A DNA stretch of 64,000 nucleotides from the NCBI GenBank assembly GCA_965198095.1, contig OZ240239.1:1736001-1800000 (forward strand). The letters are read 5' to 3'. This document shows positions 8,308 to 16,303 of this stretch, in pieces. The translations under genes were made by a program, and so were the position numbers. Source of the DNA: CBDFJH01 sp965198095 (GTDB lineage Bacteria; Latescibacterota; UBA2968; GCA-2709665). A model generated the notes under the pieces. The model was not told the DNA's origin. It saw nothing but the letters and a program-made list of their open reading frames with translations, and made no database searches. Each line of letters opens with the position of its first letter. Within the stretch, counting starts at the first letter, position 1.

Positions 8308-8892
8308 ATGATAGAGCCTGTACAGGTAATGCGAGGCCGTCACCATGAGCCGGATGACCTATTTGGTCCGCTGCCTGGATACCGGGCGGGCCAGGCAGTC
8401 GCATATGAATTTGAGTTGCCCGAGCGATTTGAGCCGTGGCGAGGGAGGTCCCGTATCGAACGTACGTTCGTGCTGCTCGACGTTGGTGTCAGCTTTGCCA
8501 ACCCCTGCTGGGTCCGGTCTCGAGGCGCTGACGGCACCGTCACGGAGATCGACCCGAACGGTCTCGACTCCTGGTATGTGGATTTGATTTCGGTCGATGC
8601 CGATGGCGATAGTTATATCTTCCGCGACCTGTATCTTGATTCAATTGTCCCGACCGATGGCCGCACATATCGAATACTCGATTTGGACGAATATGCCGAC
8701 GCAATGGCCAGCGGCACGCTTGGCATGGATAAGGCAATTGATGGTCTCAGACGGTGGCAACGCTTCTTGGATCGCTATCTCCACGGAGGTAGGTGGCCGC
8801 CATCAAGCTGGGCAGATTTTCCTCCCAGTAGCATTCAAGAGCTACGTAACGTCACGGCTCCGTTTGGAACGGTTGTTCGATGGGAGGAATGA
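8308..8892 (+). CDS. DUF402-domain protein
   Basis: A 194-aa cytosolic protein with the DUF402 pattern: WYVDLISVDADGDSYIFRD followed by LYLDSIVP and a DLDEYADA segment (about residues 90-135). The DUF402 beta-barrel is found in nucleoside-phosphate hydrolases and in RNase-G/E-associated proteins; this stand-alone form is most likely a phosphate-ester hydrolase, but the substrate is unknown. The start ATG 8308 follows ACTAGGAGACGCTGAAG with AGGAG at a slightly long spacing. One gene per cassette, between sites 10 and 11. Confidence 0.78.
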   Translation: MIEPVQVMRGRHHEPDDLFGPLPGYRAGQAVAYEFELPERFEPWRGRSRIERTFVLLDVGVSFANPCWVRSRGADGTVTEIDPNGLDSWYVDLISVDADGDSYIFRDLYLDSIVPTDGRTYRILDLDEYADAMASGTLGMDKAIDGLRRWQRFLDRYLHGGRWPPSSWADFPPSSIQELRNVTAPFGTVVRWEE

Positions 8893-8984
8893 GAGGATTG
8901 CGGAATAATGATGCGCATGCAGCGGTATTATACTTGAAGACGCAAGACAAAGAGGCCCATTGACCACCCCGGCGCGCGCCATCT

Positions 8985-9068
8985 GTTAACACGGTGTGTG
9001 CGGGCTGCGTTCGCTTCGCTCTCTCCGCCGGTGACCCCTCGGGGTTCGCACACACCGGGAACGTTAGG
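8985..9068 (+). repeat. attC site 11
   Basis: Left core gttaac (8985-8990), right core gttagg (9063-9068). Arms ggtgtgtgcggg and ttcgcacacaccgggaac pair well (gtgtgtgcg/cgcacacac). Confidence 0.85.
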
Positions 9069-9111
9069 TGGCACGCAGGAAGACCATTTGGACTAGTGAG
9101 GACAAGAACAG

Positions 9112-9597
9112 GTGGGGGAATCTCCTTTGGTAGGACAGGTCGTCCTTCGCGAGCTGACCGACGAAGCCTTCTCTGTCTGGTCCAGGATGCGGCAGGACCT
9201 TTGGGACGACTGCGACAACGAAAGAAACACTAGAGACTACGGAACATATCTCAAGATGAAAGCCACCGGCGACGCGCTTGTCCTGTTGGCGATCCTTGAG
9301 GGAAACGCCGTCGGATTTGTTGAATCCGAGCTACGAAAAGATTACGTCTATGGCGCCTCAAAAAGGCCAATCTGGTACGTCGAAGGAATATTCGTTGATC
9401 CTGAGTTCCGCCGGCACAATGTTGGGACTAAACTCGTCCACGGCTTAGCTGAATGGGTGGAAGCAAAAGAACTCGCGAGCGACTGTGAACTCGGGCAGGA
9501 AGATAGCCGCCTATTTCACGAAGGTGCTGGATTCCAGGAAGTCGGAAGAAGCCTTCACTTCTGGATGGACCTGACGAGAAAAGGCGATGAAACGTGA
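9112..9597 (+). CDS. GNAT acetyltransferase resembling aminoglycoside 6'-N-acetyltransferase
   Basis: The 161-aa protein is laid out like AAC(6')-I enzymes: N-terminal VWSRMRQDLWDD, a central VEGIFVDPEFRRHNVGTKL that supplies the acetyl-CoA loop, then ASDCELGQEDSRLFHEGAGF and a terminal LHFWMDL strand. The pairing of VEGIFV with ASD-xxLxNxxSxxxHxxxGF is the pattern seen in AAC(6') enzymes. Function is inferred from family resemblance only. The GTG start at 9112 is behind AGGTGGGG. Cassette between sites 11 and 12. Confidence 0.8.
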   Translation: MGESPLVGQVVLRELTDEAFSVWSRMRQDLWDDCDNERNTRDYGTYLKMKATGDALVLLAILEGNAVGFVESELRKDYVYGASKRPIWYVEGIFVDPEFRRHNVGTKLVHGLAEWVEAKELASDCELGQEDSRLFHEGAGFQEVGRSLHFWMDLTRKGDET

Positions 9598-9647
9598 TGG
9601 CAGTTAAGGCCGTCCTCTCGTCCCGCTTCTGAAAGACCTGAACGGCA

Positions 9648-9732
9648 CCTGACATTTTGTGTGCGGTTCGTGGTATCCGCCCCTCACTGAAAACCTGCTC
9701 ACGGCAGGTTCGCACACACAAAGAACGTTACC
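9648..9732 (+). repeat. attC site 12, degenerate left core
   Basis: Right core gttacc (9727-9732) is normal. The left end reads cctgac (9648-9653) instead of cctaac. Arms tgtgtgcggttcg and ttcgcacacaca are complementary. Same subtype as site 16. Confidence 0.75.
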
Positions 9733-9749
9733 GGAAATGAGTTTAGGAA

Positions 9750-10496
9750 GTGGCAACGAGTTCCAAACCACGTCGAATTATGATCGCGGTCGATGACCTC
9801 ACTCTCGCAGCTATCTGTCGTCAGAATGGGTATGGGATCGAGATCCAATCTTTTCTCGAGCCAGAGAGGGTGCCGGAATTACAAAGAACGCTGGGAAAAC
9901 TTCAGCCACGGTCCCTGCACGGTCCTTTCGGCGATCTGTGCGCTGGAAGCTATGATCCCATGATCCGGGAGGTGACCAGACATCGATTCGAACTGGCGTG
10001 CCGCTTCGCCCGTGAACTAGAGTGTCCCGACATCATTCTGCACCACGGGTACGTCCCAGGCACGAGCACACCCCGGAATTGGTTGCGTCGATGTGTTGCG
10101 TTCTGGCATGACTTCCTCGACGGCAAGGAACCATCTGTCCGCTACCACGTTGAGAACATGCTCGAATGGGATGCCCTTCTGCTCGCTGAAGTGATCGATA
10201 CGATCAATGATCCGCGAGTCGACGTGTGCCTCGATATTGGGCACTGCCATTGCAACTCTCGTGAGACTCCCATGGCGTGGATCGAACGACTTGGACCGAG
10301 AATCGGGTGGGTCCACATGCACAACAATCACGGTGGGTCAGACGAGCACCTCGCTCTCGACCAAGGGACCATCCCTATTGGTGAGGTGTGCAGTGCACTT
10401 CTGGAGCGGGCGCCGGAGGCTGTGTGGAGCTTGGAAGTTCTTGACGAGGGGATCTCGCCCTCAATCGAATGGATACGGGCCAATGGGTTTGGGTAG
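9750..10496 (+). CDS. Xylose isomerase-like TIM-barrel protein (sugar isomerase/epimerase or AP endonuclease 2 superfamily)
   Basis: The 248-aa protein has the AP_endonuc_2/xylose isomerase-like layout: RSLHGPFGDLCAGS, IILHHGYVPG, YHVENMLEWD, VCLDIGHCHCNS and WVHMHNNHGGSDEHLAL. These give the metal-binding His, Glu and Asp residues expected of the fold. Such proteins isomerise sugars or, as endonuclease IV, cut abasic DNA; the short length and lack of the endonuclease IV DNA-binding segments favour a sugar role. Start at 9750 (TTG/GTG region: gtggcaacgagttcc). Cassette between sites 12 and 13. Confidence 0.75.
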   Translation: MATSSKPRRIMIAVDDLTLAAICRQNGYGIEIQSFLEPERVPELQRTLGKLQPRSLHGPFGDLCAGSYDPMIREVTRHRFELACRFARELECPDIILHHGYVPGTSTPRNWLRRCVAFWHDFLDGKEPSVRYHVENMLEWDALLLAEVIDTINDPRVDVCLDIGHCHCNSRETPMAWIERLGPRIGWVHMHNNHGGSDEHLALDQGTIPIGEVCSALLERAPEAVWSLEVLDEGISPSIEWIRANGFG

Positions 10497-10513
10497 GTCG
10501 AGATTTCAAATCC

Positions 10514-10593
10514 GGTAACCGCCGGTGGCCACTGCGGCGGCTTGGCCTATCGGTAACCCGCTTCGCGGATTCAGCAACCGTAAAAGCGTTATC
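10514..10593 (+). repeat. attC site 13
   Basis: Left core ggtaac (10514-10519), right core gttatc (10588-10593). The interior has cttggcctatcggtaacccg, similar to the right arm of the long sites. Confidence 0.75.
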
Positions 10594-10622
10594 GGAAAAT
10601 CAAGAAAAACTGCTGATTGATT

Positions 10623-11145
10623 ATGAATGAATCTAAAATACTGGAATTGCTGGATCAGGCGATTTGGCAGGATCAGGTCACTCCTGCTCTCAGAGATATT
10701 GCAGAAAGGGTGGATCACACCCCTAAAGGCCCATTCAGATCAGGCTTTGTTCTGGGAGCCCGTTCCGCTGAGTCTCTATGGAGTCGATTTCCCTTCCGGG
10801 ATAAAATCAAGCTGGGTCTTTGTATTGCGAGGCGGCATAGGAAACGCCGAACGTCATCCCAACAGCCGTCAACGGGTAATGTCGTTTCATCGCAAGGCCG
10901 ATCTTCAAACCTACTCGGACGAAACATGGGTCTCAAATGTTCTTTCAGATGACCCAACTGAGCCGTTGGAGAATCGATGGCTGTCTATTCCGCCTAATGT
11001 TTGGCACCGGCCTGTCGTTCCGACGGGTGACTATTGGACTGTAGTATCATTCCACACAGTCAAGCAAGACGAGCTTATAGAGGAAACACCAAAGGGGAAC
11101 GAATTGGATATCACAGGCAAACGGAGATATTTGGCGTTGGAGTAG
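10623..11145 (+). pseudogene. Cupin-like protein, frameshifted near 10727
   Basis: The first frame from ATG 10623 reads MNESKILELLDQAIWQDQV and continues to AERVDH. The rest is in the next frame, beginning LKAHSDQALFWEPV and running through SSWVFVLRGGIGNAERHPN and WLSIPPNVWHRPVV to a TAG at 11145. Joined, these give a coherent 173-residue cupin-like beta protein with conserved His/Glu residues. The break sits in cacacccctaaagg, where one extra C would explain it. Function unknown; cupins often bind a metal through His/Glu. Cassette between sites 13 and 14. Confidence 0.65.
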
Positions 11146-11159
11146 CGTCTTGACCATCC

Positions 11160-11233
11160 GATAACATTGAATGACTGGCTTCATTTCATTCCGCCCAACA
11201 GCCCCGCAGTTCAGTCATTCAAAGACCGATATC
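11160..11233 (+). repeat. attC site 14, degenerate right core
   Basis: Left core gataac (11160-11165) is normal; the right end is gatatc (11228-11233) rather than gttatc. The arms ttgaatgactgg and cagtcattcaa are complementary (gaatgact/agtcattc). Confidence 0.68.
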
Positions 11234-11275
11234 AGAAATGAGAAGCCGCTGATATCAATGGAATCGCGTTAGAGT

Positions 11276-12040
11276 ATGTCGCTTTCTTATCCAATTCTAG
11301 AGTTCGACGAGGAACGGGATGCAGTTATCGAGCCGTCTAAAGCGATCAAGCATCGTGATGTCCCGGAACACTGTGTCATCTGTTTCTTTTGGGAAACAGT
11401 TGAACACGTGACAGAGCAGCTAGCGCTTCAATCATTGCGCCCGGTCAGGACTGAAATGGGAGACATTCCCGTTTATTCCGGCGCTTATGATGGTCAGACG
11501 CTGGCGATCCTTCTATCCCCAGTCGGTGCTTCTCTGGCCGCGGGCTGCCTTGAGGAAGTAATAGCTCGAGGCGGTCGTAAATTCATCGTTTGTGGAAGCG
11601 CGGGAGTTCTTGACCGGTCGATCGCAAGTGGGAATATCGTTGTCCCGACGTCCGCTTTGCGGGACGAAGGCACATCGTACCACTACCTACCGCCGAGTCG
11701 AGAGGTTCATCCAACATCTGAAGCGGTCAAAGCGATCATCGAGACCCTCAAAGATCATGGTTGCAGTTACGTCACAGGCAAAACTTGGACTACGGATGCC
11801 TTTTACCGAGAAACCAGATCAAAGGTAGCAAGCCGTCGCAATGAAGGATGCATAACGGTTGAGATGGAAGCGGCAGCGTTCTTTGCAGTCGCTCAATTTC
11901 GCGGTGTACAATTGGCGCAACTGCTTTATGGTGCTGACGATGTTAGCGGTGCCGAGTGGGATCCTAGGGTAATGGGAAAAAAGGGGTCTGTGAGAGAAGC
12001 GCTTTTCTGGTTGGCAGTAAATGCTTGTCTGAGACTTTGA
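11276..12040 (+). CDS. Nucleoside phosphorylase (uridine/purine phosphorylase family)
   Basis: The 254-aa protein fits the PNP/UDP phosphorylase fold: GASLAAGCLEEVIARGGRKF with following VCGSAGVL, GNIVVPTSALRDEGTSYHY (conserved phosphorylase segment), and VEMEAAAFFAVAQFRG, the Met-Glu that binds ribose. It would cleave nucleosides with phosphate to a base and ribose-1-phosphate in salvage. Start at 11276 is an AUG within gttagagtATGTCG. Flanked by two degenerate attC sites (14 and 15), so this cassette may be less mobile than others. Confidence 0.85.
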   Translation: MSLSYPILEFDEERDAVIEPSKAIKHRDVPEHCVICFFWETVEHVTEQLALQSLRPVRTEMGDIPVYSGAYDGQTLAILLSPVGASLAAGCLEEVIARGGRKFIVCGSAGVLDRSIASGNIVVPTSALRDEGTSYHYLPPSREVHPTSEAVKAIIETLKDHGCSYVTGKTWTTDAFYRETRSKVASRRNEGCITVEMEAAAFFAVAQFRGVQLAQLLYGADDVSGAEWDPRVMGKKGSVREALFWLAVNACLRL

Positions 12041-12052
12041 TGGTCTCAATCC

Positions 12053-12137
12053 GATAGCAGCACGGTTTTCGCTGCGGCGCTGATCGCGCCTCCGACCCAA
12101 CCTGCTCCGCAGGTTCGCAGCCCGCGAGAACGATACA
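12053..12137 (+). repeat. attC site 15, both cores degenerate
   Basis: Left end gatagc (12053-12058) instead of gataac, right end gatacat (12132-12138) instead of gttac. The inner arms (gctgcggcgc; ctgctccgcaggttcgcag) still match the family. Confidence 0.62.
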
Positions 12138-12362
12138 TGAAACTGGCGTAAAAAGAGTCCAAACCCATCCTGTGAGCAATGGACGCCTGTGGACAATCGC
12201 GAAAACGAGCTCTCGTCAAGAGGTGTGTAAAAAGGTCAGGCAGCCAGCTTCTCTCCCAAGTCGATGGTGATCTTGTTTTTACGGTGGTGCTGTGCGTAGA
12301 CATCCGGTAGCAGATGGGGTGCATCAAGTCGTCGGAATGTGGATTGAAAAAGGGCTACCCAC
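12138..12362. other. Non-coding stretch with unrecognised coding-like remnant on the - strand
   Basis: There is no attC between site 15 and the next gene. On the - strand one frame reads FRRLDAPHLLPDVYAQHHR to a stop near 12240, which looks like the C-terminus of some protein, but I could not assign it. It may be a mobile-element scrap. Confidence 0.25.
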
Positions 12363-12365
12363 GTG

Positions 12366-12950
12366 ATGGATGCCCAACAAATCTTGATAAAGCCATTTGA
12401 GAGCGAGGATCAAGACGCTGTCCAGAGTCTAATTTTGGCTGGACTTGCCGAACACTGGGGAGAAATTGGTCCAACATTAAACCTGGATTTGAACGACATC
12501 GGTGCCAGCTACAATGATGCCACATTTCTGGTCGCTTGGCTTGATGGCAGAATTATTGGCTCGGGTGCACTGATCCCCAGGTCAGACCAGGTAGCAGAGA
12601 TAGTCAGGATGTCCGTGGCACCGGAGTTGCGGAGACGAGGAATCGGCGGAAAAATACTGGAAAGGCTCTGTCGAGAGGCTAAAGAGTCAGGATTTCAACG
12701 CATTGTCCTGGAAACGGCTTCTACCTGGTCTGACATTGTCGGGTTCTACAAGCGATTCGGTTTTCGTGTCACACACCATCAGGAGGGTCACTTTGGCGGC
12801 GACGTTTACTTTCCTGGCACGTTTTTCAGAGCTATCCAAAAGCGAGATTCGTCCTTTTTGACGTGGCTTCGCAGATGCTTGAAGTGGGGAGAAATAGGTT
12901 CAAGGGTTCAAACCAGTTTACATTTCGTGAAGCTGACTACCTTGGTGTAA
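12366..12950 (+). CDS. GNAT-family acetyltransferase, 3' end replaced by another gene
   Basis: ATG 12366 (an in-frame GTG lies at 12363) begins a GNAT domain: VRMSVAPELRRRGIGGKIL is the acetyl-CoA loop (about residues 80-98), followed by ESGFQRIVLETASTWSD and FYKRFGFRVTHHQ, the usual C-terminal strand region. The natural protein would end soon after GDVYFPGTFFRA (about residue 155). Here the frame runs on for 35-40 residues out of frame through the next gene, a methyltransferase fragment, with no attC between. The acetyltransferase domain itself appears intact. Confidence 0.75.
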   Translation: MDAQQILIKPFESEDQDAVQSLILAGLAEHWGEIGPTLNLDLNDIGASYNDATFLVAWLDGRIIGSGALIPRSDQVAEIVRMSVAPELRRRGIGGKILERLCREAKESGFQRIVLETASTWSDIVGFYKRFGFRVTHHQEGHFGGDVYFPGTFFRAIQKRDSSFLTWLRRCLKWGEIGSRVQTSLHFVKLTTLV

Positions 12951-13321
12951 ACGAATCTGAAGCATATGATCTCATAATCTCGAGTTTTTCAATTCATCAT
13001 CTCTTGGATGAACAAAAGAAAACGCTTTTCCGGTCGGTGTATCGTGCTCTGAAAAGCGCCTCCGCCTTCATCAACATCGATCAGATAAAGGGGGAGACCA
13101 AAAATCTGAGAGCTCTGTATTGGGAAAAATGGCTCAAAAGAGTGCGCGAGGCGGGCGCTGAAGAAGAAGAGATCGAAGAAAGTATCAGACGCCGTTGTGA
13201 GCTCGACCGCGACGCAACGCTGGCTGAGCAGCTTGGCTGGTTGAAAGAGGCTGGATTTCAAGACGTCGATTGCGTCTACCGGAACTACTTCATTGGCGTA
13301 TTCTTTGCCTTAAAAGAGTAA
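12842..13321 (+). pseudogene. SAM methyltransferase, N-terminal part missing
   Basis: In a frame different from the upstream GNAT, sequence from about 12845 reads FVLFDVASQMLEVGRNRF, which is the motif II region of a UbiE/YrrT-type class I methyltransferase. It is followed by YDLIISSFSIHHLLDEQK, INIDQIKGET and LAEQLGWLKEAGFQDVDC to a TAA at 13321. Motif I (the SAM-binding GxGxG) and everything before it is absent, so this is a truncated gene joined directly to the GNAT cassette. A GTG at 12863 could start translation but could not yield an active enzyme. Confidence 0.78.
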
Positions 13322-13393
13322 GAGTGGAAAGAGAAAGAGGAGCAAGTTTTACGAGCGCCTGTTTGGGTTATCGAGGGCAAAACAGGTACAGCC

Positions 13394-13463
13394 GCCTAAC
13401 ATTATGTGTGCGGTTCTTGAAAACCTGCCTTCGCCAGGTTCGCGCACACAAAGACCGTTAGGC
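13394..13463 (+). repeat. attC site 16, near-consensus
   Basis: Left core gcctaac (13394-13400) and right core gttaggc (13457-13463) are exact reverse complements and match the attC consensus. Arms tgtgtgcggttc and ttcgcgcacaca pair. At 70 bp it is the shortest complete site here. Confidence 0.9.
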
Positions 13464-13514
13464 GATACTGGCAAGAAAGCCCAATCACAGGCAGGTCCAG
13501 AGGAATCCGCTCGG

Positions 13515-14161
13515 ATGGCGATCATATGTCTTGAAGGACCGAGCGCAGTGGGAAAGACGACTACGTCGGCTGCACTCGCCGAGCAGGGGAATACATACGT
13601 AGTAAGTGAGATCGCCGAACTATATGGTCCGCCGCCTGCCGAACTTGGGGGATGGGATCGCACACAGTGGCTGCTCGACAGACAGGTATTCAGATGGGAG
13701 ACCGCAGCACGGATGTCCTCAAGTCACGAACTGGTCGTCCTCGATTCTGACCCCATAAACTGTACTACGGATGGTTGACCGAGAACGATCGCTCTGTCTG
13801 GAACCGCGAGTACTCGTTCCATCGAGAGATGGTCCTGAATCACAAGCTTGGTTTCGCTGATCGGTATTACGTACTCACTGCAAACGAAGATAGGTTGCGG
13901 GAACGTAAGGAGGGAGATTCAATCAGGACCAGAGGAGACTTCGAAAAGCACGTGAAGATGATAGAACCACTGAATCTCTACTATGAAGCGATCGATGAGA
14001 TTTCACCGGGTCTTGTCCGTATTCTAAAAGCGAGCATTGTAGAGGAAACAACCGCTGAGATAATTTCCGATTATGTAGATCCCAACCCGGATCATTTCTC
14101 GGTTCACTTGCTGGAGGAGATGAAGGGCTGGATGGAACGCAATTCCGTCGAACCTCTTTAG
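13515..14161 (+). pseudogene. P-loop (AAA/thymidylate-kinase-like) kinase, frameshifted near 13757
   Basis: Frame one, from ATG 13515, starts MAIICLEGPSAVGKTTTSAA with a Walker A (GPSAVGKTT) and continues to VVLDSDPI. The rest is in another frame: LYYGWLTENDRSVWNREY through ADRYYVLTANEDRLRERK, a lid-like Arg-rich segment, to a TAG at 14161. Adding one base at cataaactg (for example a fourth A) restores DPIKLYYGW and a protein of about 215 residues. The fold resembles deoxynucleoside/nucleotide kinases or other small-molecule kinases; substrate unknown. Cassette between sites 16 and 17. Confidence 0.7.
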
Positions 14162-14269
14162 AGGTCATCGACCGCCAGTCTACTTGCTTTGCCAAAAGCC
14201 GCGCCAGCATCGAAGTTCGGCCGCACCCGGAGAGGGGATAGGTAACTCGTCCCTTGAAGGACAACGTCT

Positions 14270-14349
14270 GCTCACACCGTGCCCTCGGCTTCGGGCCGTT
14301 CGGCCCTTTGCACAACCGCTACGCGGTCCGGGGGCACTGAAACGTTGGG
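14270..14349 (+). repeat. attC site 17, degenerate cores
   Basis: Left end gctcac (14270-14275) in place of gctaac, right end gttggg (14344-14349). The arm gtgccctcggcttcgggccgttcggccc is close to site 7 and gcggtccgggggcac closes the stem. Confidence 0.72.
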
Positions 14350-14392
14350 CCCCAGTCAAATGGATTCGTATGAATCGCCCCGGAAGCCTGCG

Positions 14393-14866
14393 ATGCTCAA
14401 GGTCCGTGCAGCGACTGTCGATGACGCCGGCACGATCTCCGGCTTGAACGATGAGGTTCAAAATGTTCATGCCGAGGCTCTGCCGCACCTTTTCAAGCCG
14501 GCATCGAGGGAGACCTTTTCTTCAAAGAAGATCGCAGAGATTCTAACCCGGCCGGAAAATCGCATGTTCCTGGCCTGTTTCGATGAGGAACCTGCAGGCT
14601 ATCTCTATTGCGAAATTCGACGTCGCGAGGAATCACCTGCCACGTATGCACGGGATCAGGTTTACATCCACCACGTGTCGGTCCACCGCTCGCATCGGAG
14701 GAGGGGGGTCGCTACGGCACTGTGTTCTGCCGTCACAGCGCTGGCAAAGGACATCGGCATTCGACGATTGGGGTTGGATGTCTGGTCGTTCAATGCAGAT
14801 GCGATCGCCTTCTTTGAAAGCGAAGGATTCGAGATCGCCAGGCACGTCATGACAAAGCGTCTGTGA
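14393..14866 (+). CDS. GNAT-family N-acetyltransferase
   Basis: From ATG 14393 the product is 157 aa and begins MLKVRAATVDDAGTISGLND, a standard GNAT start; an in-frame ATG at 14360 would add 11 residues. The acetyl-CoA loop is SHRRRGVATAL (about residue 100), preceded by the strand VYIHHVSVHR and followed by RRLGLDVWSFNADAIAFFES and EGFE. Substrate unknown. It sits between attC site 17 and a shortened site 18. Confidence 0.86.
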   Translation: MLKVRAATVDDAGTISGLNDEVQNVHAEALPHLFKPASRETFSSKKIAEILTRPENRMFLACFDEEPAGYLYCEIRRREESPATYARDQVYIHHVSVHRSHRRRGVATALCSAVTALAKDIGIRRLGLDVWSFNADAIAFFESEGFEIARHVMTKRL

Positions 14867-14902
14867 CCGGCACCTGGCCTCCGGCAACCGGAAAGCGTTA
14901 AG
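14863..14902 (+). repeat. attC site 18, shortened
   Basis: The right core gttaag (14897-14902) with preceding ccggcaaccggaaagc is recognisable. The left end is only gtgaccggcacctgg, about 40 bp in all, so most of the palindrome is lost. Confidence 0.5.
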
Positions 14903-15062
14903 CCCCAGTGCGTGATCGAAACTTTCGAGAGGCGCTTGCTACGTCCAGGAATTGATAAAAAAATTGGGCGATAAATTTCCTTTTCAAGTCGAGACAACGA
15001 GACCGTCGACTGCAGAGCGTGAAGGACGAAAGTGGCCCATTCGGTTACGTCGCAACAATTCA

Positions 15063-15560
15063 ATGGAACCGGGCCGGACGTGGATTTTCACAGATGGAGG
15101 TGGAGGGGGCAGGTTTGCAGCCGCGATTGTCCGTCCTTGCATTGAGGAGTACCGTACGGGCCGGCGAGGAATCGACTCCAACAGCGCCGTCGCCGAACTC
15201 GATGGAGTCATTCTGGGCCTGGAAAACACCGTCTTGGGGGAAAGGGTCACGATTGTATCCGACTATCTCTGGGCAGCTTACTACATCAACGGGTGGTGGA
15301 AGGTGCATCACGCGTGTCTTCGTGAAGGGGTAATTCGCGCAAGAAAAGTCGTCGAGGGCCAAGAATTGAAGGATGTCGCATTTGTCCACTATGGGGAGGA
15401 GAACGAAGATGATGAGTGCGAATTTTCCAAATGGAATATGATTGCCCATGACCTGTGTCAGGAGGGAAGTCAGCTGAAAAATCGTACGAGAATGACGGCA
15501 CGAAGCGCCATCCCGGTCCGGAGTCCGGTGACATCTTTTCCTGAAAGCAAACAGACGTGA
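15063..15560 (+). CDS. RNase H-like fold protein
   Basis: From ATG 15063 the product is 165 aa. It begins TWIFTDGGGGGRFAAAI, matching the first strand of RNase HI with its catalytic Asp (DGG), then SAVAELDGVILGLENT with the conserved Glu, and VTIVSDYLWAAYYINGWWKV with the second Asp (SDYLWAA resembles SDSxYVxxxI). The last His/Asp region is less clear. RNase HI cuts RNA in RNA-DNA hybrids; this may be a divergent RNase H or a nucleic-acid-binding relative. The final 25 residues look non-homologous. Its stop overlaps the GTG start of the next gene by four bases, so both genes share one transcript and perhaps one cassette. Confidence 0.62.
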   Translation: MEPGRTWIFTDGGGGGRFAAAIVRPCIEEYRTGRRGIDSNSAVAELDGVILGLENTVLGERVTIVSDYLWAAYYINGWWKVHHACLREGVIRARKVVEGQELKDVAFVHYGEENEDDECEFSKWNMIAHDLCQEGSQLKNRTRMTARSAIPVRSPVTSFPESKQT

Positions 15561-16303
15561 CCGACGAATTAAGGGCTGATCCTGAAACCGTGCCGGTTCG
15601 GCAGGGCTACGCTCGCTGGTCTGAGACGTTCGATACGCAAGACAATCCGTTGATCATTTTGGAAGAGCCGCTGATGCGATCTTTGTTGGGAGACGTCCAA
15701 GACCTCCGCGTTGCTGACATTGGTTGCGGCACCGGTCGGAATACGGTTTACTTGTGTGAAGCAGGCGCCTCCGTGACCGCAACGGACTTCACTCCTGAAA
15801 TGATAGCGCAAGCCATTGAGAAGGCGAAAGACCAAGAAGTGCGGTTCGTTACCCACGATCTGGCGGAGGGCTTTCCTTTCGCCAACGACGCTTTTGATCG
15901 CGTCCTGTGCTGCCTCGTCTTGGAGCACATACCCGATTTGGACGTCGTGATCGGCGAAATGGCGAGGATCTGTCGGCCAGGAGGCTTCATTCTAATCTCA
16001 GAACTCCACCCAGCGATGTTTCTCCGTCGCCTGCAAGCCCGTTTCACGGATGCAAAGACGGGGTTGAAGGTCAACGTCGAGAGCTATCGCCACCAGACCG
16101 CGGACTATGTCAACGCGGCCCTGAAGGTTAAGCTGCAAATCGATCGAATCGAGGAGCATCTCGCCGACGAATGCCTACTCGAGAAGTCGCCGAGAGCGAA
16201 GGAGTACTGGACTGAATTTCGCGATGATTTCGACCTTGGTTGGCCAATGCTGCTCCTCTTGAAGCTTAGGAAACCCCTATCTGGGCCGGCACAAGGCGCT
16301 TAA
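15557..16303 (+). CDS. Class I SAM-dependent methyltransferase
   Basis: The 248-aa protein carries motif I VADIGCGTGRNTVYLCEAG (about residue 55), motif II VTATDFTPEMI, VRFVTHDLAEGFPF, and the post motif FDRVLCCLVLEHIPD followed by ARICRPGGFILISELHP. This is the Methyltransf_11/UbiE-like class; the MFLRRL and YVNAALK segments after the core are typical of small-molecule enzymes of this class. Substrate unknown. GTG 15557 overlaps the preceding stop (GTGA), implying translational coupling. The stop is inside the left core of the last recognisable attC. Confidence 0.87.
   Translation: MTDELRADPETVPVRQGYARWSETFDTQDNPLIILEEPLMRSLLGDVQDLRVADIGCGTGRNTVYLCEAGASVTATDFTPEMIAQAIEKAKDQEVRFVTHDLAEGFPFANDAFDRVLCCLVLEHIPDLDVVIGEMARICRPGGFILISELHPAMFLRRLQARFTDAKTGLKVNVESYRHQTADYVNAALKVKLQIDRIEEHLADECLLEKSPRAKEYWTEFRDDFDLGWPMLLLLKLRKPLSGPAQGA

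Noticed and set aside
12138..12362. Insertion-sequence remnant
   Set aside because: A minus-strand coding-like stretch is visible but I could not match it to a transposase, and no inverted repeats or target duplication were found.
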